In this document: positions 10,822 through 18,926 of the stretch, piece by piece | How positions within the stretch are numbered: position 1 is the stretch's first letter | How the letters are laid out: each line of letters starts with the position of its first letter | Assembly (NCBI RefSeq): GCF_000510265.1 | Contig: NZ_CP006745.1 | Coordinates: forward strand, 827,654 to 891,653 | Length of the DNA: 64,000 nucleotides | DNA from: Candidatus Endolissoclinum faulkneri L5 | GTDB taxonomy: Bacteria; Pseudomonadota; Alphaproteobacteria; Thalassobaculales; Thalassobaculaceae | Direction of reading: 5' to 3' | Program-made: the position numbers and the translations under genes | Notes under the pieces: generated by a model | What the model was told of the DNA's origin: nothing | Database searches by the model: none | What the model saw: only the letters and a program-made list of their open reading frames with translations

Positions 10822-11508
10822 ATGCTAAACTTAATTATAGCACCGATCGCTCGAGAAGGATTGCCATTTATAGCAATTTTTGCTCTAGCAACAATTATTT
10901 TATCCATAATAACTAATTGGCTATTTTTACCTAGTTTAATATTGACAATGGGATGCGTGTACTTTTTCCGTGACCCAGATAGGATAACGCCGGTGCGTCA
11001 TGGTCTAATTATCAGTCCCGCTGACGGTGTCGTTATTTCAATTAGCCAAGCCTCATGGCCAGAGGAACTTGGCCTTAATCCAGGGAAAGTGCAGCGGATC
11101 TGCATTTTCATGAATGTTTTCGACGTTCACGTAAATCGCATCCCTGTTGATTGCCGAATCGTTAAACTCACTTATATTCCTGGTAAATTTATTAATGCTT
11201 CGCTTGACAAAACGAGCAAGCAAAATGAACGACAACTTATAACAATGGAAACTCAAAACGGCCAGCTAATTGCTTTAGCACAAATCGCTGGACTATTGGC
11301 TCGTCGCATACGATGCAAAGTTAGCGAAGGCCAAACCATGCTGGCAGGCGAACGTTTTGGCATGATATGCTTTGGCAGCCGAGTGGACATTTACCTACCT
11401 CCTGATGTTGCACCGTTAATAGCACTTGGCCAGCGTTGTATCGCTGGTGAAACAGTGATCGCTGATCTTGATAGCACGGAGGCGCTACGGGAAGGGGCGA
11501 TGCGATGA
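10822..11508 (+). CDS. psd: Phosphatidylserine decarboxylase proenzyme (short type)
   Basis: This 228-residue inner-membrane enzyme converts phosphatidylserine to phosphatidylethanolamine. N-terminal hydrophobic helices (about 15-48) are followed by FFRDPDR, SPADGVV near 65-71 and FMNVFDVHVNR near 97-106, all typical of the family. Self-cleavage to form the pyruvoyl cofactor should occur at G185-S186 in CFGSRVDIYLP. The length fits the short Psd type common in alphaproteobacteria. It overlaps pssA by 4 nt (ATGA), so the enzymes that make and use phosphatidylserine are translationally coupled. Confidence 0.96.
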   Translation: MLNLIIAPIAREGLPFIAIFALATIILSIITNWLFLPSLILTMGCVYFFRDPDRITPVRHGLIISPADGVVISISQASWPEELGLNPGKVQRICIFMNVFDVHVNRIPVDCRIVKLTYIPGKFINASLDKTSKQNERQLITMETQNGQLIALAQIAGLLARRIRCKVSEGQTMLAGERFGMICFGSRVDIYLPPDVAPLIALGQRCIAGETVIADLDSTEALREGAMR

Positions 11509-12350
11509 ATCGCTTACGCCAACACCATAGTCAGCGCTTTAGTGTTTTGTCCTTCAATAAACTATTGCCAAACATCATCACGGTAATGGCGTTATGTTTT
11601 GGCCTATCTTGTTTACGTTTCGCTTTTGTCGAACGTTGGAAGTTTGCAGTTGGGATGATATTGTTGGCGGCAGTCTTTGACGCGCTCGACGGTCGCATGG
11701 CTCGTTTATTGCACGCGCAATCTAAATTCGGGGCAGAGCTAGACTCCTTATCTGATTTTTTATGCTTCGGCGTAGTTCCTGGCGTGTTAATTTTTTTGTG
11801 GTCTATGGTAAAGCTACAGAATATTGGGTGGATGGTAGTATTGTTTTTTGCTATCTGTTGCGTATTACGATTAGCCCGTTTTAACGTGCGTCCGGAAAAT
11901 AACGAACCTACACTTGTTCATAATTATGTTATCGGAGTTCCAGCTCCAGCTGGAGCTGGTCTAGCATTGCTGCCGCTAATACTTGATTTTCAGTTCTATC
12001 TCGGTCTTAAAGATACTCCAATATTTGTAGCGATTTGGCTCACGGCTGTCGGATTACTGATGGTCAGTCGCATCCCAACTTATTCCTTCAAGCAAATAAA
12101 ATTACCTCAGCGCTGGATGCTCCCAGTCTTAGTATTTTCTGGATTAGTTACAGCTACATTAGTTAGTGTACCATGGTTCGCGCTGGGTGTATTGTTAATC
12201 TTTTATCTCTCTACCATACCAGTTTCTCTAAACACCTACCGCAGACTACTGGCTGCCGCTGAAGAGATTTCTGAACAACTGCAGCAAGATTCAAATAGCT
12301 CCAAAGAAGCGATAGATTTCAAAGTTAATCACTCGAATATTATAGATTAA
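11505..12350 (+). CDS. pssA: CDP-diacylglycerol-serine O-phosphatidyltransferase
   Basis: This 281-residue multi-pass membrane protein makes phosphatidylserine from CDP-diacylglycerol and serine. The CDP-alcohol phosphotransferase signature is complete: D62-G63, A66-R67, then eight residues to G76, D80 and D84 (DGRMAR...GAELDSLSD). At least six hydrophobic segments follow. The ATG lies inside the psd stop region. A 16-bp tandem repeat (attatagattaact twice, 12339-12368) straddles the stop codon, so the last residues (NIID) are partly encoded by repeat DNA. Confidence 0.96.
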   Translation: MNRLRQHHSQRFSVLSFNKLLPNIITVMALCFGLSCLRFAFVERWKFAVGMILLAAVFDALDGRMARLLHAQSKFGAELDSLSDFLCFGVVPGVLIFLWSMVKLQNIGWMVVLFFAICCVLRLARFNVRPENNEPTLVHNYVIGVPAPAGAGLALLPLILDFQFYLGLKDTPIFVAIWLTAVGLLMVSRIPTYSFKQIKLPQRWMLPVLVFSGLVTATLVSVPWFALGVLLIFYLSTIPVSLNTYRRLLAAAEEISEQLQQDSNSSKEAIDFKVNHSNIID

Positions 12351-12547
12351 CTATATTATAGATTAACTTAATATACATTCTATATGATGTGTTATTATTT
12401 ATTAAATAAGTTAACTAAACTACTTCTTAAATATACCAAAGGAAACTGATCCACCAAAGCACAATATTAAGTATTCTAGTTGACATTGTGCCGCTTATTA
12501 GAGAAACTCTATTTTTTCTTAATGTTTATAGATCATAGTCTTATAGC

Positions 12548-12622
12548 GAAGAAGCAATGAAACATTATTTAAGAAGAAGCAATGAAACATTATTTAAGAA
12601 GAAGCAATGAAACATTATTTAA
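12548..12622. repeat. Three perfect tandem copies of a 25-bp unit
   Basis: The unit begins GAAGAAGCAATGAAACATTA. Copies span 12548-12572, 12573-12597 and 12598-12622 with no differences, suggesting recent replication slippage in non-coding DNA. Confidence 0.95.
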
Positions 12623-13206
12623 TATTAACTTAAACTTATCATAATCTTAAGCTTACATACATCCATAATAATCGTCTTGATTAATGCTAACGCATGACTC
12701 AGACATATATGAGGATACAGGTTATTCAACAAACAATTTCAAATTTAATACAAGTTTACGCATCTAATACAAGTTTATATCTTAACTACAAAACACCGCA
12801 ATATAGCAATCAAGTTTGCTATTATCATGTTTACTCATGCAGTGTATTAAGCGTATTAAGCAAATCAACCATTCATGGTTGTGAATGTTAAGCACTACCC
12901 AAACCTATTATTCTTCTCTCCGAGAAAGGCTAAACTAGCAAAAATTTAAGATTAGTAATTTAGATAGTTTATTTTAAAAAACACTTAATTTTTAGGTGTT
13001 AATCAGTTAAGTTCAGGTGTTAATCAGTTTTTTTAAATAAACTTTAATTAGATTAATAAATACTTTGAGTTATAGATTAAGTAGCTAGAATACTTTTACA
13101 CAAATTACCAACACATTAAATAGAGCAATAAATAAATGCTTAACAGCACTATAATACTTTGTTATTTTTTGTTATATTAAAAAATGATTTTTCATAGAAA
13201 ATGAAG

Positions 13207-13235
13207 TTGTAATTTTAACGATATTCTGTTATACT
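13207..13235 (+). promoter_or_regulatory. Candidate sigma-70-type promoter for the sugar importer operon
   Basis: TTGTAA (13207-13212) and TATACT (13230-13235) are separated by 17 bp. The -10 element matches TATAAT at five of six positions. It lies about 70 nt upstream of the proposed TTG start of the binding-protein gene, leaving a plausible leader of about 60 nt. AT-rich DNA yields such matches by chance, so confidence is moderate. Confidence 0.45.
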
Positions 13236-13303
13236 GTAATGTATTCATGCGGTAAATGTTTATAGAGAATGAGGTATTTTTAATTTTTAGAAAAGGACAG
13301 GTA

Positions 13304-14599
13304 TTGCAAATAAAGATAGTGCATACTATAGCCATCTTGGTGATATTTACCAATAGTATGGTTATTCCGCAATCAATCGGATCGTATGCTAAAGAAAACA
13401 ATAAGCTATCTATATCGTGTGGTGCCGTCGGAATAGAGCTTAAACTTTGCAATGCTGCTGTGGAAATATGGTCAAAAAATAATGGTGTAAAAGTTGAGAT
13501 TATACCTACCCCAAATTCCTCCGCTGAGCGCATGGCTATGTATCAACAGATCCTAGCTAATCAAAGCAACGATATCGATATCATGCAGGTTGATGTAGTA
13601 TGGCCAAGATTGCTTTCTGCACACACGATAGATCTGCATGAATACGATCCCGATGCTGGCAAGGGACATTTCAGAGAGATTATTCAGAATAACACCGTAG
13701 ATGATAAGCTCCTTGCTCTTCCTTGGTGGACGGAATTAGGTCTTCTTTACTACCGTAAGGACCTGTTAAAAAAGTACCATTTTAGTCTACCGTCGACATG
13801 GGAAGAGATGAGAACTACTGCCAAAGCAATAATGGAAAAGGAGCGAGCGGCAGGTAACCGTAATATTTGGGGGTACGTTTGGCAAGGAAGAAATTATGAA
13901 GGCCTAACATGCAACGCACTTGAGTGGCTCGTAAGCTATGGAGGCGGTACTATTGTTGATAACGATGGCAAGAGTACAATTAATAATCAGCAGGCTGTGA
14001 AAGCTTTACAAATGGCCGCTTCTTGGATAGGTGATATCACTCCAAAGGGTGTACTAAATTACGATGAAGAAGAATCACGCGGCGTGTTTCAGTCTGGCAA
14101 TGCTGTCTTTATGCGTAACTGGTCTTATGCCTGGGCTTTGCTGCAAAGCAAGGATAGCCCGGTTAGGGATAAAGTTGGAGTGGTAGTTCTACCCAAAGGT
14201 GGCGCTAACGGTAATCATACAAGTACACTTGGCGGATGGAATCTATCAGTCTCTAAATATTCTAAGAATCCTAGACTTGCAGTAGATCTAGTTAAATTTT
14301 TAACTAATCCAGCGCAGCAAAAGCTGCGTGCTATGTACGCATACAACCCAACTTATCCGCAACTGTATGAAGATACAGAGTTGCTGGAAATTAATCCATT
14401 TTTTTCTATTATAAAACAAGCTTTATCTAAAGCAGTTTTTCGTCCCTCAGCAAGGGTCGATGAATATTACAACCGGTTGTCTTATCAATTTTGGTCTGCT
14501 ATTCACAATATTCTCTCTGGAGAGAAAGATCCCGGTTTTGCTTTATTGCGCCTTGAGAATAGCTTAAATCATATCAAACGACATCACGGTCGACTATGA
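13304..14599 (+). CDS. thuE: Sugar ABC transporter substrate-binding protein (ThuE-like)
   Basis: This is a periplasmic binding protein of the CUT1 (carbohydrate uptake) type. The mature part has PTPNSSAERMAMYQQIL, DIMQVDVVWP and the late GGWNLSVSKYSKNP segment. These resemble the trehalose/maltose-binding ThuE of rhizobia as I remember it. I chose TTG at 13304 over ATG at 13256. AAAAGGA lies 6 nt upstream, and translation then begins with a short basic stretch and a hydrophobic core ending near SIGSYA, a good signal peptide. The ATG start would put extra residues in front of it. It is first in a four-gene operon with two permeases and an ATPase. The sugar (trehalose, maltose, sucrose or another glucoside) is not settled by sequence. 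Confidence 0.85.
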   Translation: MQIKIVHTIAILVIFTNSMVIPQSIGSYAKENNKLSISCGAVGIELKLCNAAVEIWSKNNGVKVEIIPTPNSSAERMAMYQQILANQSNDIDIMQVDVVWPRLLSAHTIDLHEYDPDAGKGHFREIIQNNTVDDKLLALPWWTELGLLYYRKDLLKKYHFSLPSTWEEMRTTAKAIMEKERAAGNRNIWGYVWQGRNYEGLTCNALEWLVSYGGGTIVDNDGKSTINNQQAVKALQMAASWIGDITPKGVLNYDEEESRGVFQSGNAVFMRNWSYAWALLQSKDSPVRDKVGVVVLPKGGANGNHTSTLGGWNLSVSKYSKNPRLAVDLVKFLTNPAQQKLRAMYAYNPTYPQLYEDTELLEINPFFSIIKQALSKAVFRPSARVDEYYNRLSYQFWSAIHNILSGEKDPGFALLRLENSLNHIKRHHGRL

Positions 14600-14625
14600 T
14601 AGCCAAAAATAACTGAAACAAAGCA

Positions 14626-15570
14626 ATGGAGAAGAGGTTAAAATCTGAGGACAAAAAATTATCCTATCAAAAAAGAAAAGGTTACTGTGCTTGGCTGTTG
14701 CTGTTACCTATGTTGGTAGGATTGCTAATAGTGGCTGTTTGGCCACTGTCTTATACTTTTTTTTATGCTTTTACTGACGCCTCTTTATCTACCCTAAGTA
14801 ACTATACTTTTATAGGTTTTGATAATTTTTGGGTTAATGATAAAGGATACTGGTACGGATTAGTCGCCGACCCACTTTGGTGGCATTCAGTTTGGAATAC
14901 TATAGTATTTGCAATAGGATCGGTAGCTATAGAAATATTATTGGGGACGATAATTGCATTAGTAATGCACACAAAGTTTATCGGATGCTCCTTGTTTCGT
15001 GCAGCTATGTTAATCCCTTGGACGATCCCGACTGTAGTATCGGCAAAGATATGGACCTGGATGCTCCATGATCAATACGGCTTGATAAACTATCTCTTGA
15101 TAAAATTACGACTAATTGCTAATCCAATTGCTTGGCTTGCTGATCATAATTTTACAATGCTAACAGTAATTCTTGTGGATTCATGGAAAACCTCTCCATT
15201 CGTCGCTATGCTAATATTGGCAGGACTACAAATGTTGCCTAATGATTGCTACGAGGCTGCTAAGGTTGACGGGATCCATCCAATAAAGGTTTTTTTTGGT
15301 ATAACTTTGCCTTTAATTCGACCGGCTTTAACTGTAGCAGTGCTTTTCCGATTACTTGAAGCTTTGCGAGTATTTGACGTAGTTTACATTATGACGGGTA
15401 ACGCAGAATCAACCATGACTATGTCGGTATACGCCCGCCAAAATCTTGTGGATTTTCAAGATCTGGGTTATGGCTCGGCGGCCTCAACTATGTTATTCAT
15501 AGTGATTTTCTTCATAATCGTACTTTGCTTAGCAATGATGCGTGCAGACGTGATGAAAGAAGTTCGCTAG
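14626..15570 (+). CDS. thuF: Sugar ABC transporter permease (ThuF-like)
   Basis: This 314-residue MalF-type inner-membrane permease has about six hydrophobic segments, the first at roughly 24-45 after a basic N-terminus (RLKSEDKKLSYQKRK). The EAA loop that contacts the ATPase is intact: YEAAKVDGIHPIKVFFGITLP around 208-226. The binding-protein gene ends 26 nt upstream and the second permease starts immediately after this stop. The Shine-Dalgarno before the ATG is weak. Confidence 0.92.
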   Translation: MEKRLKSEDKKLSYQKRKGYCAWLLLLPMLVGLLIVAVWPLSYTFFYAFTDASLSTLSNYTFIGFDNFWVNDKGYWYGLVADPLWWHSVWNTIVFAIGSVAIEILLGTIIALVMHTKFIGCSLFRAAMLIPWTIPTVVSAKIWTWMLHDQYGLINYLLIKLRLIANPIAWLADHNFTMLTVILVDSWKTSPFVAMLILAGLQMLPNDCYEAAKVDGIHPIKVFFGITLPLIRPALTVAVLFRLLEALRVFDVVYIMTGNAESTMTMSVYARQNLVDFQDLGYGSAASTMLFIVIFFIIVLCLAMMRADVMKEVR

Positions 15571-16410
15571 ATGACAACCTACAATAATTCACTAACTATA
15601 AAAATTGGATTATTTGCGATAGTTAGCATGTTACTATTGATATTTTTGTTCCCGTTTTATTATGCTTTAATAACTTCTTTTAAATCTGGTTCATCTATTT
15701 TTGAGGTAAGCTTTTTCCCAAAGGAGCTTTCTTTAGACAATTATATTGCCATATTCGATGAACAACCTTTCGGAAGAAACTTTTTGAATTCACTAACTAT
15801 ATCGATTGCGGCAGGGGTAATATCATTATTATTTGGCATGATAGCTGCCATGCCACTTGGCAGATTTCGCTTTAATGGCCAACGCCTCATTCTTCTAACT
15901 GTTCTTATCGTATCTATGTTTCCGCAGGTTGCTGTTTTGTCAGGTATGTTTAGGCTAATACGTGCACTTGAGCTATTCAACAACCCGATGGGATTAGTTT
16001 TATGTTATTTAATCTTTACTTTGCCATTTACAGTGTGGGTTTTGACCAGCTTTATACGCAATCTACCTGTCGAGGTTGAAGAAGCAGCTATAATGGATGG
16101 AGCAAACCCATGGGTCTTACTAACCAAGATTTTTTTTCCGATGATGTGGCCAGCAATAATTACCACGGGCCTTCTAGTCTTTGTGGTCGCATGGAACGAG
16201 TTTTTGTTTGCAATGACATTCACTCTAAGCAGCCATCAGCGTACCATACCTGTAGCAATAGCGCTAATTAATGGTGGTAGCCAGTTTGAGGTTCCATGGG
16301 GAAGAATCATGGCTGCTTCTGTGACAGTCAGTGTACCAATGATTGCCCTGGTATTGATCTTTCAGCGTCAAATCGTCTCTGGGCTAACTGCTGGTGCTGT
16401 AAAAGGATAA
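15571..16410 (+). CDS. thuG: Sugar ABC transporter permease (ThuG-like)
   Basis: This 279-residue MalG-type permease has six hydrophobic segments and an EAA motif, EEAAIMDGANPWVLLTKIFFP, around 170-188. Its ATG directly abuts the stop of the preceding permease (TAGATG), so translation is probably coupled. The C-terminus GLTAGAVKG is typical of MalG-family permeases. It forms the heterodimeric channel with the upstream permease. Confidence 0.93.
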   Translation: MTTYNNSLTIKIGLFAIVSMLLLIFLFPFYYALITSFKSGSSIFEVSFFPKELSLDNYIAIFDEQPFGRNFLNSLTISIAAGVISLLFGMIAAMPLGRFRFNGQRLILLTVLIVSMFPQVAVLSGMFRLIRALELFNNPMGLVLCYLIFTLPFTVWVLTSFIRNLPVEVEEAAIMDGANPWVLLTKIFFPMMWPAIITTGLLVFVVAWNEFLFAMTFTLSSHQRTIPVAIALINGGSQFEVPWGRIMAASVTVSVPMIALVLIFQRQIVSGLTAGAVKG

Positions 16411-16419
16411 GGAGTATGA

Positions 16420-17481
16420 ATGGCTGACGTTACCATGCGTGATCTGCATAAGAACTTCGGTGATACCGAAGTGATTAATGGAATTGACTTAAGTATTAAA
16501 GATGGCACTTTCTGCGTTTTAGTTGGACCATCCGGTTGTGGAAAATCTACTCTATTGCGAATGATTGCTGGATTAGAAGATATAGATGCTGGTGAATTAT
16601 CGATTGGAGGACAGGTTATGAATAACATTGATCCATCTAAGAGAGGTGTATCCATGGTATTTCAAAGCTACGCACTCTATCCGCATATGACAGTATATCA
16701 AAACATGAGCTTCGGGCTAAAGTTAGCAAAAACTGCCTCAGAAACTATAGAAAATCGAGTACGCAATGCGGCTGAAATTCTACAGCTTACAGATTTGCTT
16801 GACCGTAAACCTAAAGAGCTTTCTGGTGGACAAAGACAGCGCGTGGCTATAGGTAGGGCTATCGTGCGTAATCCTAAGGCGTTTTTGTTTGATGAACCGC
16901 TTTCTAATCTTGATGCTGCTTTACGTGTACAAATGCGCTTAGAAATTAGTCGTCTACATCGTCGCCTTGGTACTACAATGATCCACGTAACTCACGATCA
17001 GGTAGAGGCAATGACTCTTGCTGATCAGATTGTAGTGCTAAATCAAGGTATAATTGAACAGACTGGGAGTCCACGAGATCTTTATGACCGACCTGCAAAT
17101 GTCTTCGTGGCAAGTTTTCTTGGTTCACCTGCAATGAATTTGCTGAAAGCTAGAGTTGATGGTGGATCGGTCGTTTTGGATGGAACTAATAGCAGAATTG
17201 ATAGTGTTGACGGTACTGACCGAGTTAACGGTCCAGTAACTCTCGGCTTTCGACCCGAGCATGTGGAACTAAGCGAAGATGGAATTCCATTCGAAGTCGA
17301 GTTTGTGGAAGACCTAGGTGACGCTTGTGTGTTACACGGAGTGCTAGCTGGTGGTCCGCAAGCAACAGTACGTGTACCTGCGGAGGCGGTTCCTCTGTCG
17401 CAAGAAGACCGAATACTTAATGTAATTCCAATTGATGGGCGATGCCATTTATTCGATAGACAAAGTGGACGTCGGTGTTAG
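16420..17481 (+). CDS. thuK: Sugar ABC transporter ATP-binding protein (ThuK/UgpC/MalK type)
   Basis: This 353-residue CUT1 ATPase has Walker [10 protein letters not shown] (36-44), Q-loop Q82, signature LSGGQ (134-138), Walker B FLFDE (155-159) and H-loop H192. A C-terminal regulatory/OB domain of about 120 residues follows, with [10 protein letters not shown], as in MalK and UgpC. AAGGAG precedes the ATG by a few bases. It is last in the operon, 9 nt after the second permease, and completes an importer with no missing part. In reduced genomes one such ATPase can serve several importers; no other sugar importer is seen in this window. Confidence 0.94.
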   Translation: MADVTMRDLHKNFGDTEVINGIDLSIKDGTFCVLVGPSGCGKSTLLRMIAGLEDIDAGELSIGGQVMNNIDPSKRGVSMVFQSYALYPHMTVYQNMSFGLKLAKTASETIENRVRNAAEILQLTDLLDRKPKELSGGQRQRVAIGRAIVRNPKAFLFDEPLSNLDAALRVQMRLEISRLHRRLGTTMIHVTHDQVEAMTLADQIVVLNQGIIEQTGSPRDLYDRPANVFVASFLGSPAMNLLKARVDGGSVVLDGTNSRIDSVDGTDRVNGPVTLGFRPEHVELSEDGIPFEVEFVEDLGDACVLHGVLAGGPQATVRVPAEAVPLSQEDRILNVIPIDGRCHLFDRQSGRRC

Positions 17482-18233
17482 TTGTTGTTTTGGTGAATCA
17501 ATGACGAGGTAATTGTATATCATTATGATAATGTAAGTATTAAATTTTCTATTTAAAAATAATTTTCATTCTCAATTTTAACTTTTATTATTGTCGATTA
17601 ATATAAATTATCTCGCGCTAATACATTTTACTATTAGTAATATGTAGAAATTATTAATAATTAAAATGTATCAGTTATTACCTGATGACTGACGCATTTA
17701 TTACTCTAGTTATTCTACCAGCATTCTACATAGCAGAAAACTTAATAAGTTTTAAATAAAAAACTTATATTTTCAAGTACTAGTTTTGTAATTGTTATTA
17801 GTTAAGTAAAGAAGAAAGTATTACTTTATTATTTTCTCTATACAATAAAACTAAAAATTATTCTCCAGCCGAATAGAGATAATCTATAAATTATCTGATT
17901 TAAGACTAAGTACAGGATTATTGCTACACAATTTATCATAAATATCCGCAGTAATACTACTTACTATAAAAATTTTTTTTACTTACTGAATTTACAAGCT
18001 ACTCATGACAATAGTAGCTTTCTATAGTTAGCCCCCTGCTTATTAGCAATTTGCTCTGTGTTATCTAGAAAGAAGACTAATTTTAAATCCTTTTGGATAA
18101 TCTAATAAGAACTATTTCTGTTATGTATTGAGTAAAAAAAATATTGCATTAAGTATATAATATTTGTTACTCTCTTCGGAGACCTATTTTATATGCTATT
18201 TAAAATTAAAATAATTACCCTAGGAATTATACA
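17482..18233. other. Intergenic region between the sugar importer and the PPTase
   Basis: About 0.75 kb with no gene recognised. A short frame starts at ATG 18193 (MLFKIKIITLGIIQYR, stop at 18241-18243), preceded by GGAG 11 nt upstream. It runs into the damaged beginning of the PPTase gene in another frame and may be its original start (see the PPTase entry). Confidence 0.55.
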
Positions 18234-18299
18234 ATATCGATAATTTCTCTTTATGCTCGATGTATCGAAGGCTTTAGCAAAAATGACGTTGCGGATGAT

Positions 18300-18926
18300 A
18301 TGGCCTTGCTCGATACTTTTGAGCTCCAGCAAGCGTCTCGTCGAATATTTGAAGCTGGACGTATCGAATATATTGTTGCCCATGCTATGGTGCGTAGTGT
18401 ACTAGCAAATGAACTAGGTGTAGATCCTAGGGATTTTCGATTTGTAAGAGGTAGATACGGTAAGCCTACTGCTTTGCTTGGTGGGACAAAAGCTGCAATT
18501 TCTTTTAATCTATCGCACACCAAAGGAATGGTAGTAGTGGGTATAGCACCCAAGAACATAGATTTAGGTGTTGATGTAGAGAATAAACTACGTAAGATTG
18601 ATTTATCAATAGCTAATCATTATTTTGCACCATCTGAGCTAGCCTGGATAATGGCTCAATCTGCATCAGATCAAGCAAGTGCCTTTATGGCTTTATGGAC
18701 TTTAAAGGAAGCTTTTATAAAGGCTACAGGAAAGGGATTATCGCAAAAACTAAATCAATTTTGGTTTACGGATCCCTTCATTACCCCAATCCGAATTAAT
18801 TTCGGAGCGACTATGCGAGAGAGTAGTTGTCTTTGGGGTTTTGAGCAGCGAATATTGTTAAACAAATATTACATTTCAATAGGTTGGCACGGTTTAGGGC
18901 ATGTCAATTGGATTGAAATAGCATAA
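18300..18926 (+). CDS. 4'-phosphopantetheinyl transferase, Sfp type (start damaged or non-canonical)
   Basis: It transfers 4'-phosphopantetheine from CoA to a serine of acyl or peptidyl carrier proteins. Numbered from ATG 18300, FNLSH is at 69-73, GVDVE with Mg-binding residues at 90-94, and W133-x2-KEAFIKATGKG with K136, E137 and K141. This is the W/KEA signature of the Sfp/PptT group that often serves PKS/NRPS carriers. ATG 18300 has no Shine-Dalgarno, and homology-like sequence continues in frame upstream (ISLYARCIEGFSKNDVADD), as expected for the family N-terminus. That extension contains no ATG, GTG or TTG before the stop at 18207. The real start may be ATA/ATT near 18234-18243, ATG 18193 with a frameshift, or ATG 18300 giving a truncated enzyme. 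A PptH-like hydrolase lies 2.8 kb downstream. Confidence 0.85.
   Translation: MALLDTFELQQASRRIFEAGRIEYIVAHAMVRSVLANELGVDPRDFRFVRGRYGKPTALLGGTKAAISFNLSHTKGMVVVGIAPKNIDLGVDVENKLRKIDLSIANHYFAPSELAWIMAQSASDQASAFMALWTLKEAFIKATGKGLSQKLNQFWFTDPFITPIRINFGATMRESSCLWGFEQRILLNKYYISIGWHGLGHVNWIEIA

Larger units (their letters stand above)
12351..13303. other. Intergenic region between pssA and the sugar transporter
   Basis: This holds three perfect 25-bp tandem copies (12548-12622) and a degenerate direct repeat near 12997-13032 (aggtgttaatcagtt twice). A candidate promoter for the transporter lies at 13207-13235. A 65-codon ORF at 12694-12891 has no support beyond length. Confidence 0.65.

Noticed and set aside
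12548-12622. Possible CRISPR array (three 25-bp repeats)
   Set aside because: The copies are directly contiguous with no spacers and there are no cas genes.
12694-12891. A 65-codon ORF on the + strand
   Set aside because: No ribosome site, no recognisable motif, composition like the surrounding desert; probably chance.
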